Assembly (NCBI GenBank): GCA_011503125.2
Contig: WWBZ02000007.1
Coordinates: 62,001-126,000 of the forward strand
Direction: 5' to 3'
Source: Botryosphaeria dothidea
Lineage: Eukaryota > Ascomycota > Dothideomycetes > Botryosphaeriales > Botryosphaeriaceae
DNA: 64,000 nucleotides
Numbering within the stretch: position 1 is the first letter of the stretch; each line of letters begins with the position of its first letter. Of this stretch, positions 21,955 through 33,723 are shown piece by piece. The notes beneath the pieces were generated by a model. That model was not told where the DNA came from, ran no database searches, and saw only the letters and a program-made list of their open reading frames with translations. The position numbers and the translations under genes were made by a program.

Positions 21955-23952
21955 CTTGCAACATCATCGAGGTAGACGCTCCAACTGGAATCGCGAAGGA
22001 TACGAGGCAATTGCGCGAGTTCGAACCGAGCCCTGGATTTTCTGGTCACCAGAGCCCATGTGAAGAGACAAGATACCAGAGTGTAGCGCTCTGGATAAAT
22101 GAATTCGTCCTGTGGTGCAGCCACAGGCGGCTGCAACGTGTAACTGGCATTGGCCGCAGCACTCATACGCCCAATAAATGACTCTCGGCTGTTGTTTGCA
22201 CGGTTGCAGACAGTTTCGATTAAGGGCCGGCTTGCCATTGGATCGTTGCAGAAAAAATATATGCGAAATTGGCCAAGAATGGGAATATCCAGCTGGATAT
22301 CCACCGGGTTGACATCCGTGTAGCGCGTGACTTTTGCTGGTGTAGGCAGGCATCCTGGCTTCAGATCGCCTGATCCCATCGCTTTTGTCGGCAAATTCAG
22401 CACGTTGGGCTCATATTCAACAACGCCTGAAATGAAGCGAATATTCGCCGTAAAGTTGTGAGCCAAGTCATTCCAGTCACCTGCGGCAAAGGCGCTCGCA
22501 TGCTCCTCGTCGAAGTGAACCAATTGCTGGGCAACGCGACGACGCTCGGTTTCGTACGTTCCCAGGAGTTCGGGTTTTGCCAATTTTCGTACAGTCAAGT
22601 TGAGTTTCCACGCGAGATTCCATGCATCATGCATCGAAGTGTTCCTACAACACTGATTACTTGATGTCTCAAATATAGAAAACGTGAACAAAACTTACAT
22701 GCCTTGCGCAGCCTTTGGAGAATGCGTATGACTAGCCTGAGCGGTGGATGAGCATGGCCCACGGATAAAGGCAGTGTACTCACATCACCACAGATGAAGA
22801 CTCGACCCCTGTCATCCATGAATTTGGTCGACACCCTTTGGCCGACCTGGTACCTCCCGAACCATTCTGCAATACGTTAGATCAGCATTTCGTTCGGGCT
22901 CAGAGATACCAACCAATAGTTCTCCATTTCAAATGGAATGGATGCAAAATCTCTTGGGCTCTCTGCATGACGACTTCTTGAGATAGCTCTTCCCTAGAGG
23001 TACTCGATCTTGAATCTGGCTTTATTTCAATGTAAGCTCTCGTAAGGCTCCGCTCGCGTGGCATAAGCATGACGCAACCAGCCTCTTCGGAGCCCACTAT
23101 AACTTTAGACCAAAGATCTGGAAAGTTCGTCTGAACCTTGCCGTCTAGAATACCCCAGATCGAATCTGATGATGACCCCATGAGCTGCGCTCCTGGGATC
23201 GACTTTCGTACTGCTGAGTGTGCCCCGTCGCATCCAACGAGGAATTCAGTCGTCATAGTGCTCCGCTGGTGTTGATTTCCGGCTTTGCAATTGGCTTCAA
23301 TGAACCCTGCAGTGTAAGTAAAATCCATGTATATGGCGTTTCTTCGTATCTTGATTCCGCGTTCTTTTAAATCCTTGATGAAAATCTCCTCCAACTCTCC
23401 CTGGTGGAGGAGGAGAAGATACGGATCCAATAGGTCTACTGTCTCGGGTGGATAGTGTACTTTGCGTCCAATCCGACGCATTCCTCCGTTCAATGTGCAT
23501 GCCTGCATCTTCCATCAACGTTTCTATTTAAGCTTAATGGAATCGTAGAAGGTTTGAGGTACCCAGAAACAGATGTCGAATACTTTCACGCCTTTACGCA
23601 AAAGGCTGTCAACCAGTCTCATTTGGCGCAATGTTTCAATCGATTTGGGTTGAAGGCCATCTGCTCTGCCAGTCAAGTTCCGGCGCTCACTGTTGTCAAT
23701 AACGTCGACTCTCACTCCAAAACGAGCAAGATTATTCCTAAAATATTTTAAGCATTCGGAGGCAGTTTTGTTTTGAGTGGTGGGTTCATTCGCTTACGCA
23801 AGCATAAGACCTGCTGGACCAGCCCCAACAACCAGGACGTTACTGGTTGGTGAGCTCTGAAATCCATGAGTGCTGTTGACATCGGAAAAGCTGCTGAGGG
23901 ATGATTTGGCGCTGTCTTAAAATGAGCTACTTGACAAATTCCCAAGGGAAAT

Positions 23953-24192
23953 TGTTGGATTTGAGAGTGAAGAGTTGTGAGGTCAGAAAAGAGAGTAGAT
24001 TCTGCCTGTCTCCTGAGAGGGAGGTCGGTAGACTTGCTTATATACACGAGTGATGACTATATAACCGAGGATACTAAAGATCCGAGAGAGAGTGCCGATG
24101 CGGGGTTGGGCATTAAAGAGTATTGTTGTATAAAGGATAGAACATTCGAGATAACTGAGATGCCTAAGGTAGTAAGGCAAGAAAGTCTGATA
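23953..24192 (-). repeat. 3' LTR, copia-A copy 2
   Basis: 240 bp. It differs from the 5' LTR at about half a dozen transitions. The purine tract AAGGGGGTG borders it at 24193-24201. Confidence 0.9.
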
Positions 24193-27100
24193 CACCCCCT
24201 TCACGACGTGTACGTATTAGGAGGGTCGTGATAGTAAAAGCAGCATTAAGCGTGAGAAATTGAGCAGAGTAGTTAGTTGTCTTGCAATTTGGTAGTAATG
24301 TCTTCGAGTCCAATCTATTAAAGAAAGTATTAATGTTTCTGTTTATTAAGAGGTTTCGTAAGTCTATCTGCAATTGTTTCTATAGTAGAAGTCCAGGAAA
24401 TTGAGATGTTGCCTTCTTGTACTTCCTGGCGTAGCCAGTGGCTGTAAATTTGAATATGACGAAGTTTCGTAATAAGCTTGTAGGTCTCTTCGTCAAGCAG
24501 GCGAATTATCTAAGTGTTATTACACTAGATCTTCGTCTGATGTCTAGTCGAGAAGTCGATTGCTTTGAAGAGGTTTTCCCACCATATAGTTTCCTTGGCG
24601 GTGGTTGAGAGCGCGAGTAATTCGGCTTCAGTACTGCTGGTCGTAATAGTACGTTATTTGGCTACTTTCTAGTCGATAGCTCCTCTAAAGAGTCGAAAAA
24701 GAAAGCCTTGAATACTCTTTCTTGTGTCGATATCCGAAGCAAAGGAGGCATCGCTGGAGGCAATAAAGAGATCTTTGGTTAACTAAGTAAAGCCTAAGAA
24801 AGTAAGAGCGTAGCTTCGAGTGTATAATAGATATTTAAGAACTCGTTGAGCTAGATGAAGGTGCTAAGCTGAAGGATTCTGCAAGTGTTTAGAGAGTCGT
24901 GATGCTGCGTGTGCAATATCTGGTCTAGTGTGGACTGCAGCATAGTTAATTGATCCGACTTTCTGCTAAAAAGCGTATATGTCTTGATCCGTAGCTTTAT
25001 CGGGATTCTAAGTAATAGGTTTATCAGGAGGGAGAGGAACTGAGCGCTTCGAGTCCTCTTTAACGTTGAATTTCGCAGCGAGTTTGGCGATGTAGGAGTC
25101 TTAGTATAGCCAGAGTTTACGCTCGTCTCTATTTCGGATGATTCTAATTGCTAGAAACCATTAGAGTTCGCCAAGGTATCGACTCTCGTAGATTTCGAAG
25201 AGTTTTCGTTGGAATTTATCGATATAAGCAGTGTAATCCCTATGGTAGATAATAACGATATCATCCACGAAGAAGAATAGGACTATATATTCGTTTATAA
25301 ATAGGTAAGGAGCTTCTGGCACTTTAGTAAGGCCGAGATTTTAAAGTGTTTTTGATAAGTGCTTTTGCTAGAGAGCTGGTAATTGTTTAAGTCCATATAG
25401 TGCTCGTAGGAGTAGGAGAACGAGTCCGTCCTTGATGTTCATGCCTAGTGGTAGTTTATAGTATGTTTCCTCATCAATTGGGACGTGTAGATATGCATTA
25501 ATAACGTCGTACTGCCTTAATTCAAGGTCGAAAGCAGTTATAATTGCTATAAGTCCTCTAAAGATTCGTGCAGTAAGCGTGGCAGCGTAGGTATCCTGAG
25601 CAGTTGATTGAAGGTCTCCTCTAACACAGAGTCGAGCTTTGAACTTAATAAGGTATCCTTCTTCGTCGAACTTATACTTGAATACCCAGGTGAGTGGAAT
25701 AATCCGTTTCTTTGCCTTATGTGCTTGTGTAACAGGGACTTCTATCCAGGTCTGAATTTGCTCAAGTTTCTTGATTTCCTCAAGGAGTGAGGCTAAAAAA
25801 TCGTCCTTAAATGGATGATTGAGGAGTTCCTCGAAGTTCTTTAGCTCTGGTAGAAGATTGTCTCGATGAACTTAAGACTTAGGTTTTGGAGTGTTGATTG
25901 CAGCTGAGAACGCGTTGTAGAAAGTCGATTTTGGTTGTTCTTGAGCTTGAGCAAGTCTTGCAGTATATGCTTCTTTTCGTGGTTTTCGTGGCTTTCTAAA
26001 AGGGTCATTGCTATAGTTTGGATTTTGATTTCGAGAACTCCGTGAGCTGTTTTCTGGAATGATAGTTTCTTTAGTGAATGTAGCTAAGATATCTGCTCCT
26101 CGTGGTGCTCTGTTGCCGGGAGCAGCGCCTGGTTGCGGTAGAGTGTTATATTGAGCAGGGAGTAGAGGTCCAAGTCGTTGTTTAGTTTGCTCTTGCTCTT
26201 GTTCTTGTTCTTGTTCTTGTTCTTGTTCTTCTTCTGATTCGAGAGGTCCTACTTTAGGTTCTACTGATTCTGAGGGTGTGGGTAACGTTTGAGTTGATGG
26301 GTCTTTCTCAGCTTGAGATTATTGGTTTGTTGTCTGATTATGTTGATTGAGGGTAGAGGATTCAGGTTCTTCCTGAGGCATGAGACTATAGATTGATGGC
26401 AGAGCAGGAGTATTGAGAGTTTCAATTATCTCCTTTCCAAGGGTTTTACTAATATTAGTCTCTGATAGGTCGAAGAAGCTGTTTTTATCAAACGTGACGT
26501 CTCTGGTCCGTATTACTTTATCCTAGCTTAGGATCCAGATGCGGAAGATGTTGGTCGAGTCGTACCCAACAAGATATCCGATAAATGCTCGTTCAGCAAG
26601 CTTATAAGTGCGTGGAAGATCTTTGCGCAGAGAGTAGGCTTTGCATCCGTAGGCTTTAAGATGCGAGAGATTTGGTCTGTTACTAGTGACTCTTTTAAAA
26701 GGTGTGATCTAGCCGAGTTTCTTGAGTGGAGTCTTGTTATGGATATAGGCAGCGGCTCGGATAGTTTCAGGCCATAGTCGTTCTAGAAGGTTCGCGCCAA
26801 TTCGCATGGCTCGTGCCCTAATGAGAAGTACACCCCCTGAGCGTTCAGAGTGTCCGTTTTGCTCGGGTGTTGCAGGAGCTGAGGTTTCAAGGGTAATTCC
26901 ATGATCCATAAGATAGGAGAGGAAGGTATTTCCGAGTGTAGTTTCTCCATTAGTTCTAAAGAAGATAACCTTGCCCTGGTAGCGGATCTTAATGATTTTG
27001 AGTCCATAGATGGCAAGTTCCGCTGTGTCTGATTTGTGCCTATATGTGAATGGGAGGATGAAGTTTAATAATGAGCAAGCAAGATGAGCTGTCCATTTAT

Positions 27101-29086
27101 CTCCGTTATAAGCTGGTATAAGCTGGAGAAGATCGAATGTAACGCGTGAGAAAGGCTTAGTTGGTTCTTCTTCTTTGTCTGAAGATCGAGAGACGATCCT
27201 ATGTGCCTTTAATAGTGCACAGGTTTCGCAGTGCTAGAGTAGTTGTTCAGATGGTGATGGAGTGATTTGTGTTCCTTCGGTGGATTCTTCGAGATATTGA
27301 AGAGTTTCCTGGCTAGCGTGGCCAAGGATGCGGTGCCAGTTAGTAATATGTGCGGCTTTGGTTGCGAAAGCAGTTGGTTAAGTTGCGAGAAGTAAAGAGT
27401 GAGCTTGGAGCGGTGCTGCATTTCGTTTAAGGTAGAAGTGTCCGTTATGTCGTTTAGTGAAGCAGAGAGTCTGATTGTTCTTGCTTAGAGTTCCAGTCCT
27501 TAGGTTCCAGTCGATTCCTGCTTCAAGAGCTTTGTCAAGCGATATAAGATTGGCCATAAAAGATGGAGACATTGCAATATCTTAGAGAGTAATATGGCCT
27601 TTACCAGATGGTGTCTTGACGTTAACAGTGACTATCCCATACGCAGTAATTGGTGCAGTTGTTTCTCCACAGGTGAGGTATTCGTCTAGTTCAGCAGCTC
27701 TGGTTTGTTTGAATCTATCCTGCATGGATCGGTTACAGATATGATGATCTATTCCAGAGTCGAGAATCCAGGATGACTAAAGAGAGGTATTAGCTCTCCT
27801 TGTAGAGTGGCTAATAACAGAGAATAAGGCGACTTCGATTAAAGGTAATTTGCTTTGAACGTTAGGTGTTAGAGTTGCAGTCGTGTTTGTAGTGGATGGA
27901 GAACCGAGTTGTCTTTCCTTTTCTCGATTTAGTGCATAGTCGATTCGTGCCTTGATTTTTGGATCCTTGAGTTTCTCGTTGACACGTGTTTGAGCAGCCT
28001 TATTTGGATTCTAGTGCTTAGGCCGTATATCCTCGTTTAGGTAGAAATAGTCCTTATACCAGTGATTGAGTCCACAGATACAAGGTAGCTTTTCGTTGTT
28101 TTCCTGTTCCTTGCCCTTGAAAGTGGCCGGGAAGGCTAAGTGCTTCGAGGATTTGGATGGTTTCTCGAGATTCTCGATGCGTAGGTGTTGCCTATAGTCT
28201 TCAACAGCTTTGTGAAGGGTTAGCTTAGTTTCTTGGCCTCGTAGAAGGTGTAGTTCTATCTGAGAGTAGGTGGAATCGATTCCTCGAAGGGAGAGGAGAA
28301 AGTCTCTGACTGGTCGGTCGTCTTTGACTTGTGGCAAGTCGCGTTGCTTGGCTTTGGTGTAGACCTCTTCCCAAGATTGAAGCTATTTCTCAATATTCTG
28401 GTTAGATGGACCTCGCTTGAGCTGATTGTACTGCTGTTCGAGTTCCAGATCTGTAGCTTCGTTGGTTGGTGCAAGTTTGGCTTTAAGCGTTGTCAGATAG
28501 GTCTAAGGATGATTATCCGAATCCGTGTTGCTAATGTACGGGAGCAGATTTGTGGCGATTGAGTCCTGGATGTAGGTTGCAAGATTAGCAAGTGCCTTTT
28601 GTTGTTTTTCGTAGAGTGCGTAGTCAGCGCGGTAGTTGCTTATCTCATAGTTATAAGTGAGCTTCTTGTCAGCAGTAACTGTGCCTTAAATTATTAGTTT
28701 CTCAGGTTTGGTTGTGCCCTGAGGTTTGGTTGTCAGTGAAGGATCAACGAGGCTCCAGATGTCAGTGTTCTGGGCTCTTCCTTTCACCAGGAATAACCAG
28801 TGGTTCTAGTCCGAAGACTTGGTGAGTATGTGGGATTTGGTAGAGTCTCCCATGTTGTTAGTAAGTTATTATTGGTCTAGTTGGATTCGAGCAGAGGTGG
28901 TAGCCAGTGTGGCTCCGTGTTGAGTTGTCGGTTCAGTCGCCGTAGCCTATAACCGGGCAGAAGCCGTAGATGACAGCAGTTGCGTGTCAGTAAAGAGTAC
29001 TTAGTTGAGTAGAAGAGTTGATTAGCAAAGAGCTAAGAAGTGGGGTAGTCTTGGCGTCCAGCCGTAGCGTCCCCCGGGCTCATAAC

Positions 29087-29326
29087 TGTTGGATTTGAGA
29101 GTGAAGAGTTGTGAGGTCAGAAAAGAGAGTAGATTCTGCCTGTCTCCTGAGAGGGAGGTCGGTAGACTTGCTTATATACACGAGTGATGACTACATAACC
29201 GAGGATACTAAAGATCCGAGAGAGAGTGCCGATGCGGGGTTGGGCATCAAAGAGTGTTGTTGTATAAAGGATAGAACATTCGAGATAACTGAGATGCCTG
29301 AGGTAGTAAGGCAAGAAAGTCTGACA
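29087..29326 (-). repeat. 5' LTR, copia-A copy 2
   Basis: 240 bp, TGTCAG to CCAACA on the minus strand, followed by the half-tRNA primer-binding site. It is nearly identical to the LTR at 13226-13465. Confidence 0.9.
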
Positions 29327-29373
29327 GAAATATTCTCTGAAACCTGAGATTGTTGCATTTGCTCCGATTCCAT

Positions 29374-30047
29374 AAACGCGGAACCATCGCCGACAACGGT
29401 GGTCCAACTCTACGCTTCGAAAGCGGAAAGTGTGATGGAAGCCAGCCACATTTCTAACGGATGTTAAAATATCATTTTTCGGAGAGCTCCGGGCACTAAC
29501 AGGTGATATACGACCGCACACGTTTGTGATCACGAGCTGGTCGTGTGAGAATGATCCGCTTAATTTCGGGATCTTCGGTGACCATCGCCAATCGCTGAAT
29601 GTTCGTATGCCTGACATGCATTCTGTGTCATGCTAACCAAAAGACTCACCTCTTGAATCGTGAACACTTGGGCGGTCTCACGTCGCATTCGCTGATAAAA
29701 ACACCAGCCAGCGCACGCGAATTCAGCTCGCCTGAGACAAGTTGCCACTCGTTCTATTCTCGCTCTGACACGGTACAAGTTTTCCTTCGGGCCTTTTTCC
29801 CTTTTTTTTCACGAGACTGACGAGGTGTTCCGATGACACAGGCGCTGTCTTACCATATCTTGTCCGACAACAAACGCACAATCTTTCCAGACCCTAGCCA
29901 CGTGACATTTCCCACTTATTCAGAATGGCCTTGACAGCGTGTCGCGACAAGTGCGTTAACGAGTCTTCACTTTCAGTCGGCACCACATAAAACTTCGAGA
30001 AAAAGTGTTCAGCGGAAACCAGTTTGTGTGGCATTTCCTAGACTAAT
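29374..30047. other. Intergenic region: end of repeat island, former monooxygenase promoter
   Basis: Base composition changes from TA-rich repeat to normal genic DNA here. It would hold the promoter of the dead monooxygenase (reading left) and the 3' UTR of the hydrolase. A T-rich run at 29791-29813 is visible. I see no gene. Confidence 0.5.
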
Positions 30048-31253
30048 TCACTTATTATGCTTCTTCCGCTCAATGAGCCAGCGCACTCCCTGAGCATAAT
30101 CCTCTCTAGCCTGGTCAGCTGCATGGGCCAGTTCTGGCAAAGGAATGAACCAGAAGGCATGAGGCAGGGCCGGGTAAACCTTCAGCTGTGTAGCCACTCC
30201 GCATTCTTGTCGCAGGTGGCGTTCTAGAAGCAGGCCCTCGTCGCGCAGTGGATCCATTCCGGCAATCTGAAAGAACACCGGCGGGTACCCGGATAAGTCA
30301 GCGCCGGGTGCCCATGGATTAAACAGGTGGGAGGCGTAGTCGGGATTGTAGTGGCCTGAAGTATATGTTAGGCATTCACTGCTCCGGGTATATTTGCGTC
30401 CCGTGGTGGAAACATGTCACTGACCATAAAACATGCGGACATCGTTGGAGTTCATGATGGGTGCGTCAACTCTGCAACCTTCGTGAGATCGCAGCTCTGG
30501 CCTGAGGTACTCCGGAAGCCCGGCCTCGCCTGAAATTGCAGGCACTTGGATCGCCAAGCCTGTGATGGGCGGCGAAAAGTTTTCTTTCTTGGAGAGGTGC
30601 CCAACGACTATTGCCATGTTGCCGCCCGCCGAATTACCCCCTACAATGAACCCGGCTGTCGTTGGGTTTGCGCCCAGTGTTGAGGCGTTCTGGGCAGCCT
30701 GCTCGAATTTAGCTGTGCATGGAACATTTTTCTTTTCAACCAAGTCAAGCTACTTACCCATTTGACAGCATCCCAAACATCGAGGATTGGGATAGGGAAA
30801 GGATGTTCTGGAGCCAGCCGATACTCGATCGCCAATGCAACGGCGCCAATCTCTTCGACCAACATTTGGCATGTCCAGGACTCGTCGAAGCGGTCTCCCG
30901 TAATGTAGCCTCCGCCATGAATTATGACTGCCAGAGGGGCAGGCTCAGCAACTGCCTGCTTGCGCCTGTGGAGACGCGCCGTGGTCGTTGCGCCATCTCG
31001 GAGCGGGATAGAAATGTCCTCCGAGATGATGCGACCGTTATCTTCGTAGCTGCTGCAGTTGCCGCCGTTTGCAGATTTGACTGCACCATAAATGGCACGC
31101 AGTTCTTCTGGGCCAGCAGGTCGGGGTGTTTCCAAAAGTGTGTCGTAGGCCTGAAATGGCGTGAGTGCTGACATATGATGCGTGTCCACGTCCAGTACGT
31201 ACCTTTTGATACTTTGGGTCTTTCTTACCCAGATCCTCCCAGTTTTCTGCCAT
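30048..31253 (-). CDS. Alpha/beta hydrolase, hormone-sensitive-lipase (HSL)-like family
   Basis: Family members hydrolyse carboxylic esters or lactones. Exons 31203-31253, 30754-31150, 30425-30712 and 30048-30355 give 347 codons in one frame. The oxyanion motif HGGGY is about residue 100 (near 30925). The nucleophile motif GNSAGG (near 30625-30640) contains the catalytic Ser. Asp (MDPLRDE, near 30240-30255) and His (PHAFW, near 30150-30160) complete the triad. All catalytic residues are present. There is no signal peptide, so it is probably cytosolic. The third exon needs a 41-bp intron (30713-30753, donor GTAGCT) to stay in frame; the more canonical GTAAGT three bases upstream would shift it. 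It is transcribed divergently from the Zn2Cys6 regulator. The substrate is unknown. Confidence 0.85.
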
Positions 31254-31677
31254 GATATGAGTATTCCGAGGTCACAGTCAAAGACTCAGAAGTAGTGGGT
31301 AAGAAGGTAATCCTTTGTGAAGACTTGCAGAGGAAAACCTACATGGAAATGAACACGGCTTTATAGCATGCCCATTCGACTTGATGCGACCGAGAAACGA
31401 AAACAGTACATGATCCATGGATGATGTGCATCCTCTGGGCGAACCTCTTCACCAATCGGCGGATAGCCGGTGCGACCGGTGCGAGCCGCTGCACGTGCAT
31501 GTAGGCAAATGCGAGCTACTCTCCGACAAGAATATGTCAATAGTTTCTCTCCTTATTCATTCCGGCCCTCTTCCCTTCCCCCCTCCGACAACGTTGGTTC
31601 AACTTCCGCTTTCGGTCCCGTCCGACCATACGTGAGGCGCTGGTAAGGTTCGCTGGTGTCAGATCTTGTGCACCAGG
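31254..31677. promoter_or_regulatory. Divergent promoter, hydrolase and Zn2Cys6 regulator
   Basis: This is the shared region between two head-to-head genes. It contains CGG-N4-CCG (31460-31469), a half-site pair typical of Zn2Cys6 dimers. Overlapping it is a perfect direct repeat of the 9-mer CCGGTGCGA (31467-31475 and 31476-31484). Binding by the neighbouring regulator is inference. Confidence 0.35.
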
Positions 31678-33062
31678 ATGACACGCCAACAGCCGTCCAT
31701 CAAGAGCCGCAAGACCAGGACTGGATGCTTGCAATGCAAGAGGCGGAGAGTGAAGGTGAGCTCTGCTGCTGCGCTTGGACCTCGGAGGTCGGAGTCCGCG
31801 GGGCCTCCGAAGCTGGCGCTTGAATCTGGAAGACTGACGGTGGAGCCGAGGTTTAGTGCGATGAGACAAAACCGAGATGCCGCAACTGCACTCGCCTACA
31901 GCTCCAGTGCAGCTTCTACTTCACTACGCCGAATCCCTTTCCTCTGCCAGGCGGCGATACCACAAACAAATTTTGCAGAGTTCATACCCAAACAACATGT
32001 AAATGTTGTAGTAAATCCCTGTATACGGTCGATGACATGCGGCTGCTCCATCAATTCACATCGTCGACTGCTTTTACCGTTACAGACGGCACAGAGGTGC
32101 AGCGCACATGGAAAGGCTCGGTCATAGATCTGGCTTTTGATCACAGCTTCCTGTTGCACAGTATCCTGGCATTCTCTGCCCTCCACTTGGCTTATATCCA
32201 CCCGCAAGACAAAGCAGTGTACGTCAACGTGGCCGCCAGGCACCAGGATAAGGCACTGTCGGAGGTTCATCCTGCGATTGCCGACCTATCCATCCACAAT
32301 TGTGAGGCTCTGCTGGCTTTTTCACTTCTCACAGTCTGCTACATTCCGGCATCTAGAGATACACTGTTAGATGCTGCAGATGCTGCAGCCACACAGTTCG
32401 GTCCTCTCTTGGATTGGCTGAACCTCATCCGAGGCGTCGTCAGTGTCGTCGAGCGTGGCCGGCGCTGGATCCGAATGGGTCCTCTCGCCATCTGGTTGCA
32501 GTACTTCTCGCCTGATCTTGCACGATCCACGCCTCTCAATGATATATCGCTGGAAGAGGACCATAGGCTGAGGTGTCTCGAGAAGGTTTGGAATGGTGTT
32601 TCCTCTGGGGGTATGGCCGATTGCACCCACGATGATGCCCGTCTCGAGGCTGCCCTCTGCAATGAGGCCCTTGCACAGCTCCGCGGGGCATTTTCTCTCG
32701 TTGACGTAGCAATTTCGTCGCATAGCAAGGGCAGTAACAATGGTATTCGGGCGGTCCAAGAGAATTCAAATGGCCAAGGGTGTCCCTCCGTCGTCGCGGC
32801 CTCGCTGGTCTGGCTGTACGAGATCAGTGATGACTTCCTCCACATGATAATCGCACAAAGGCCGGCGGCTCTGATTCTCCTTCTCCACAATTTCATTCTA
32901 GTCAAGCGTCTGGGCGGTGAAAGGTGTTGGTGGGCCCCTTTGCTTGCCGCTCAGGTTGCTGATGCTGTCACTCCTTTGATTCCTGCCGAATATCACGACC
33001 TCATTTTGTGGCCTATCGAAGAGATACGAGGAGCTGGTGTGCGGCCAAACATCATCCAGTGA
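31678..33062 (+). CDS. Zn2Cys6 transcription factor (sterol-uptake-regulator-like)
   Basis: Exon 31678-31755, intron 31756-31856, exon 31857-33062; 427 residues. The intron splits the zinc cluster: GCLQCKRRRVK before it and CDETKPRCRNCTRLQLQC after it. Together they give the six cysteines of CX2CX6CX5CX2CX6C. The rest (DMRLLHQFTSSTAF, then LAFDHSFLLHSILAFSALHLA) matches the short Upc2/ECM22-type middle region of many fungal cluster regulators, about 400 residues in all. I chose ATG 31678 because the frame has only a TTG upstream. It is a nuclear DNA-binding activator or repressor. Its position between hydrolase and P450 suggests it controls them, which the sequence alone does not prove. Confidence 0.85.
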
Positions 33063-33723
33063 AGATGAAACGGCCGTTAGTAAGTAAAAACTAATTCTAT
33101 CAGCGCCATCATTGTTATACTAACAGTGCATCTACGCATCTTAATAGACATTCCTCGTCAGGTCATGACTGTTCCATTCAATACTCAAGTAGGGAGGATG
33201 GGGACTTCCTCGACCGCGCACCATGGCTGCTCGCATGCCGATAGTTTGAGAACACGTGCCTGACGCGGGGAAGATCCAATCACATGCGCGATCAAGCGCT
33301 TACTCTTGGTTCCTAGACCTGCGGAACAATGGGTCGGAGTCCGCGGACTGCACCGATCATGCGTTCGCTTAACTCCGGATGTACTTGTTGCGGGTCATTG
33401 ATGCTCTTGGCGAAATCGTAGGATCTGATTGGTTTGCTCGTCGGATTGCGTGGCTTTTGTGTGGCGACAAACCAATCGCAGCTTTTTTTTCTCTCGTGTT
33501 TCTCGGCAGACTTCGCATCTAGGGAGTCTCGGGAAGACGTTGGGCCGTGGAATATGACGTTGAGTGCTGGGTTGGCAAATCTCGCGAGATTGTTACTGTG
33601 TTTGGTTAGCAATAGAATCGGGAAGAATATATAAAAAGTACTACATTATTTCCAAGCTTAAAGAATGTGCCTTTTACGTCCAAGAGAAAGGACGAAAAGC
33701 ATTGGAAGGTCCCGCCACAAACC
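33063..33723. other. Intergenic region upstream of P450
   Basis: 661 bp. A TATA-like stretch ATATATAAAAAG (about 33627-33638) lies roughly 90 bp before the P450 start. CCGCGGACTGCACCG near 33338 contains CGG/CCG half-sites. No gene seen. Confidence 0.4.

Larger units (their letters stand above)
23953..29326 (-). mobile_element. Full-length Ty1/copia retrotransposon, copia-A copy 2
   Basis: The element is 5,374 bp, the same length as copy 1, with LTRs 23953-24192 and 29087-29326 and a perfect 5-bp duplication, GAAAT (23948-23952 and 29327-29331). Gag is on the minus strand at about 28800-27950, with a knuckle CICGLNHWYKDYF near 28060. The protease to integrase region is about 27900-26600 (AMRIGANLLERLWPETIRAA at about 26760-26820), then a Gln/Glu hinge (about 26235-26186), RT and RNase H down to about 24300. 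The primer-binding site GTTATGAGCCC is at 29076-29086. It carries fewer transitions than copy 1, for example more intact Gln codons in Gag, but is still interrupted. It sits in exon 1 of the flavin monooxygenase. Confidence 0.92.
21955..29373 (-). pseudogene. FAD-dependent aromatic monooxygenase (phenol 2-monooxygenase-like), interrupted
   Basis: Homologues hydroxylate phenolic substrates using FAD and NAD(P)H. ATG 29371-29373 begins MESEQMQQSQVSENIS. The exon is broken by copia-A copy 2 (23953-29326, duplication GAAAT) and resumes at 23952. Nine codons later an in-frame TAA (about 23915-23917, CAA in all likelihood) precedes the FAD fold SNVLVVGAGPAGLMLA. After introns, including 23738-23797, come RADGLQPKSIETLRQM, then LVGCDGAHSAVRKSIPG, then RVFICGDASHTHSPKAAQGM (the second FAD motif), MHDAWNLAWKLNL, and the thioredoxin-like dimerisation domain (about 22400-21960). 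The C-terminus is lost at DDVAR, where copia-B begins. Three independent lesions make it dead. Splicing was inferred from GT-AG and frame. The next gene is the hydrolase at 30048. Confidence 0.88.

Noticed and set aside
21723..22691. 322-residue frame joining monooxygenase to FTSFFQPKTIKDG
   Set aside because: It is a chimeric frame reading from the gene through the copia-B LTR into the LINE 3' end. The same tail occurs at 16806-17204, showing that it is repeat sequence.
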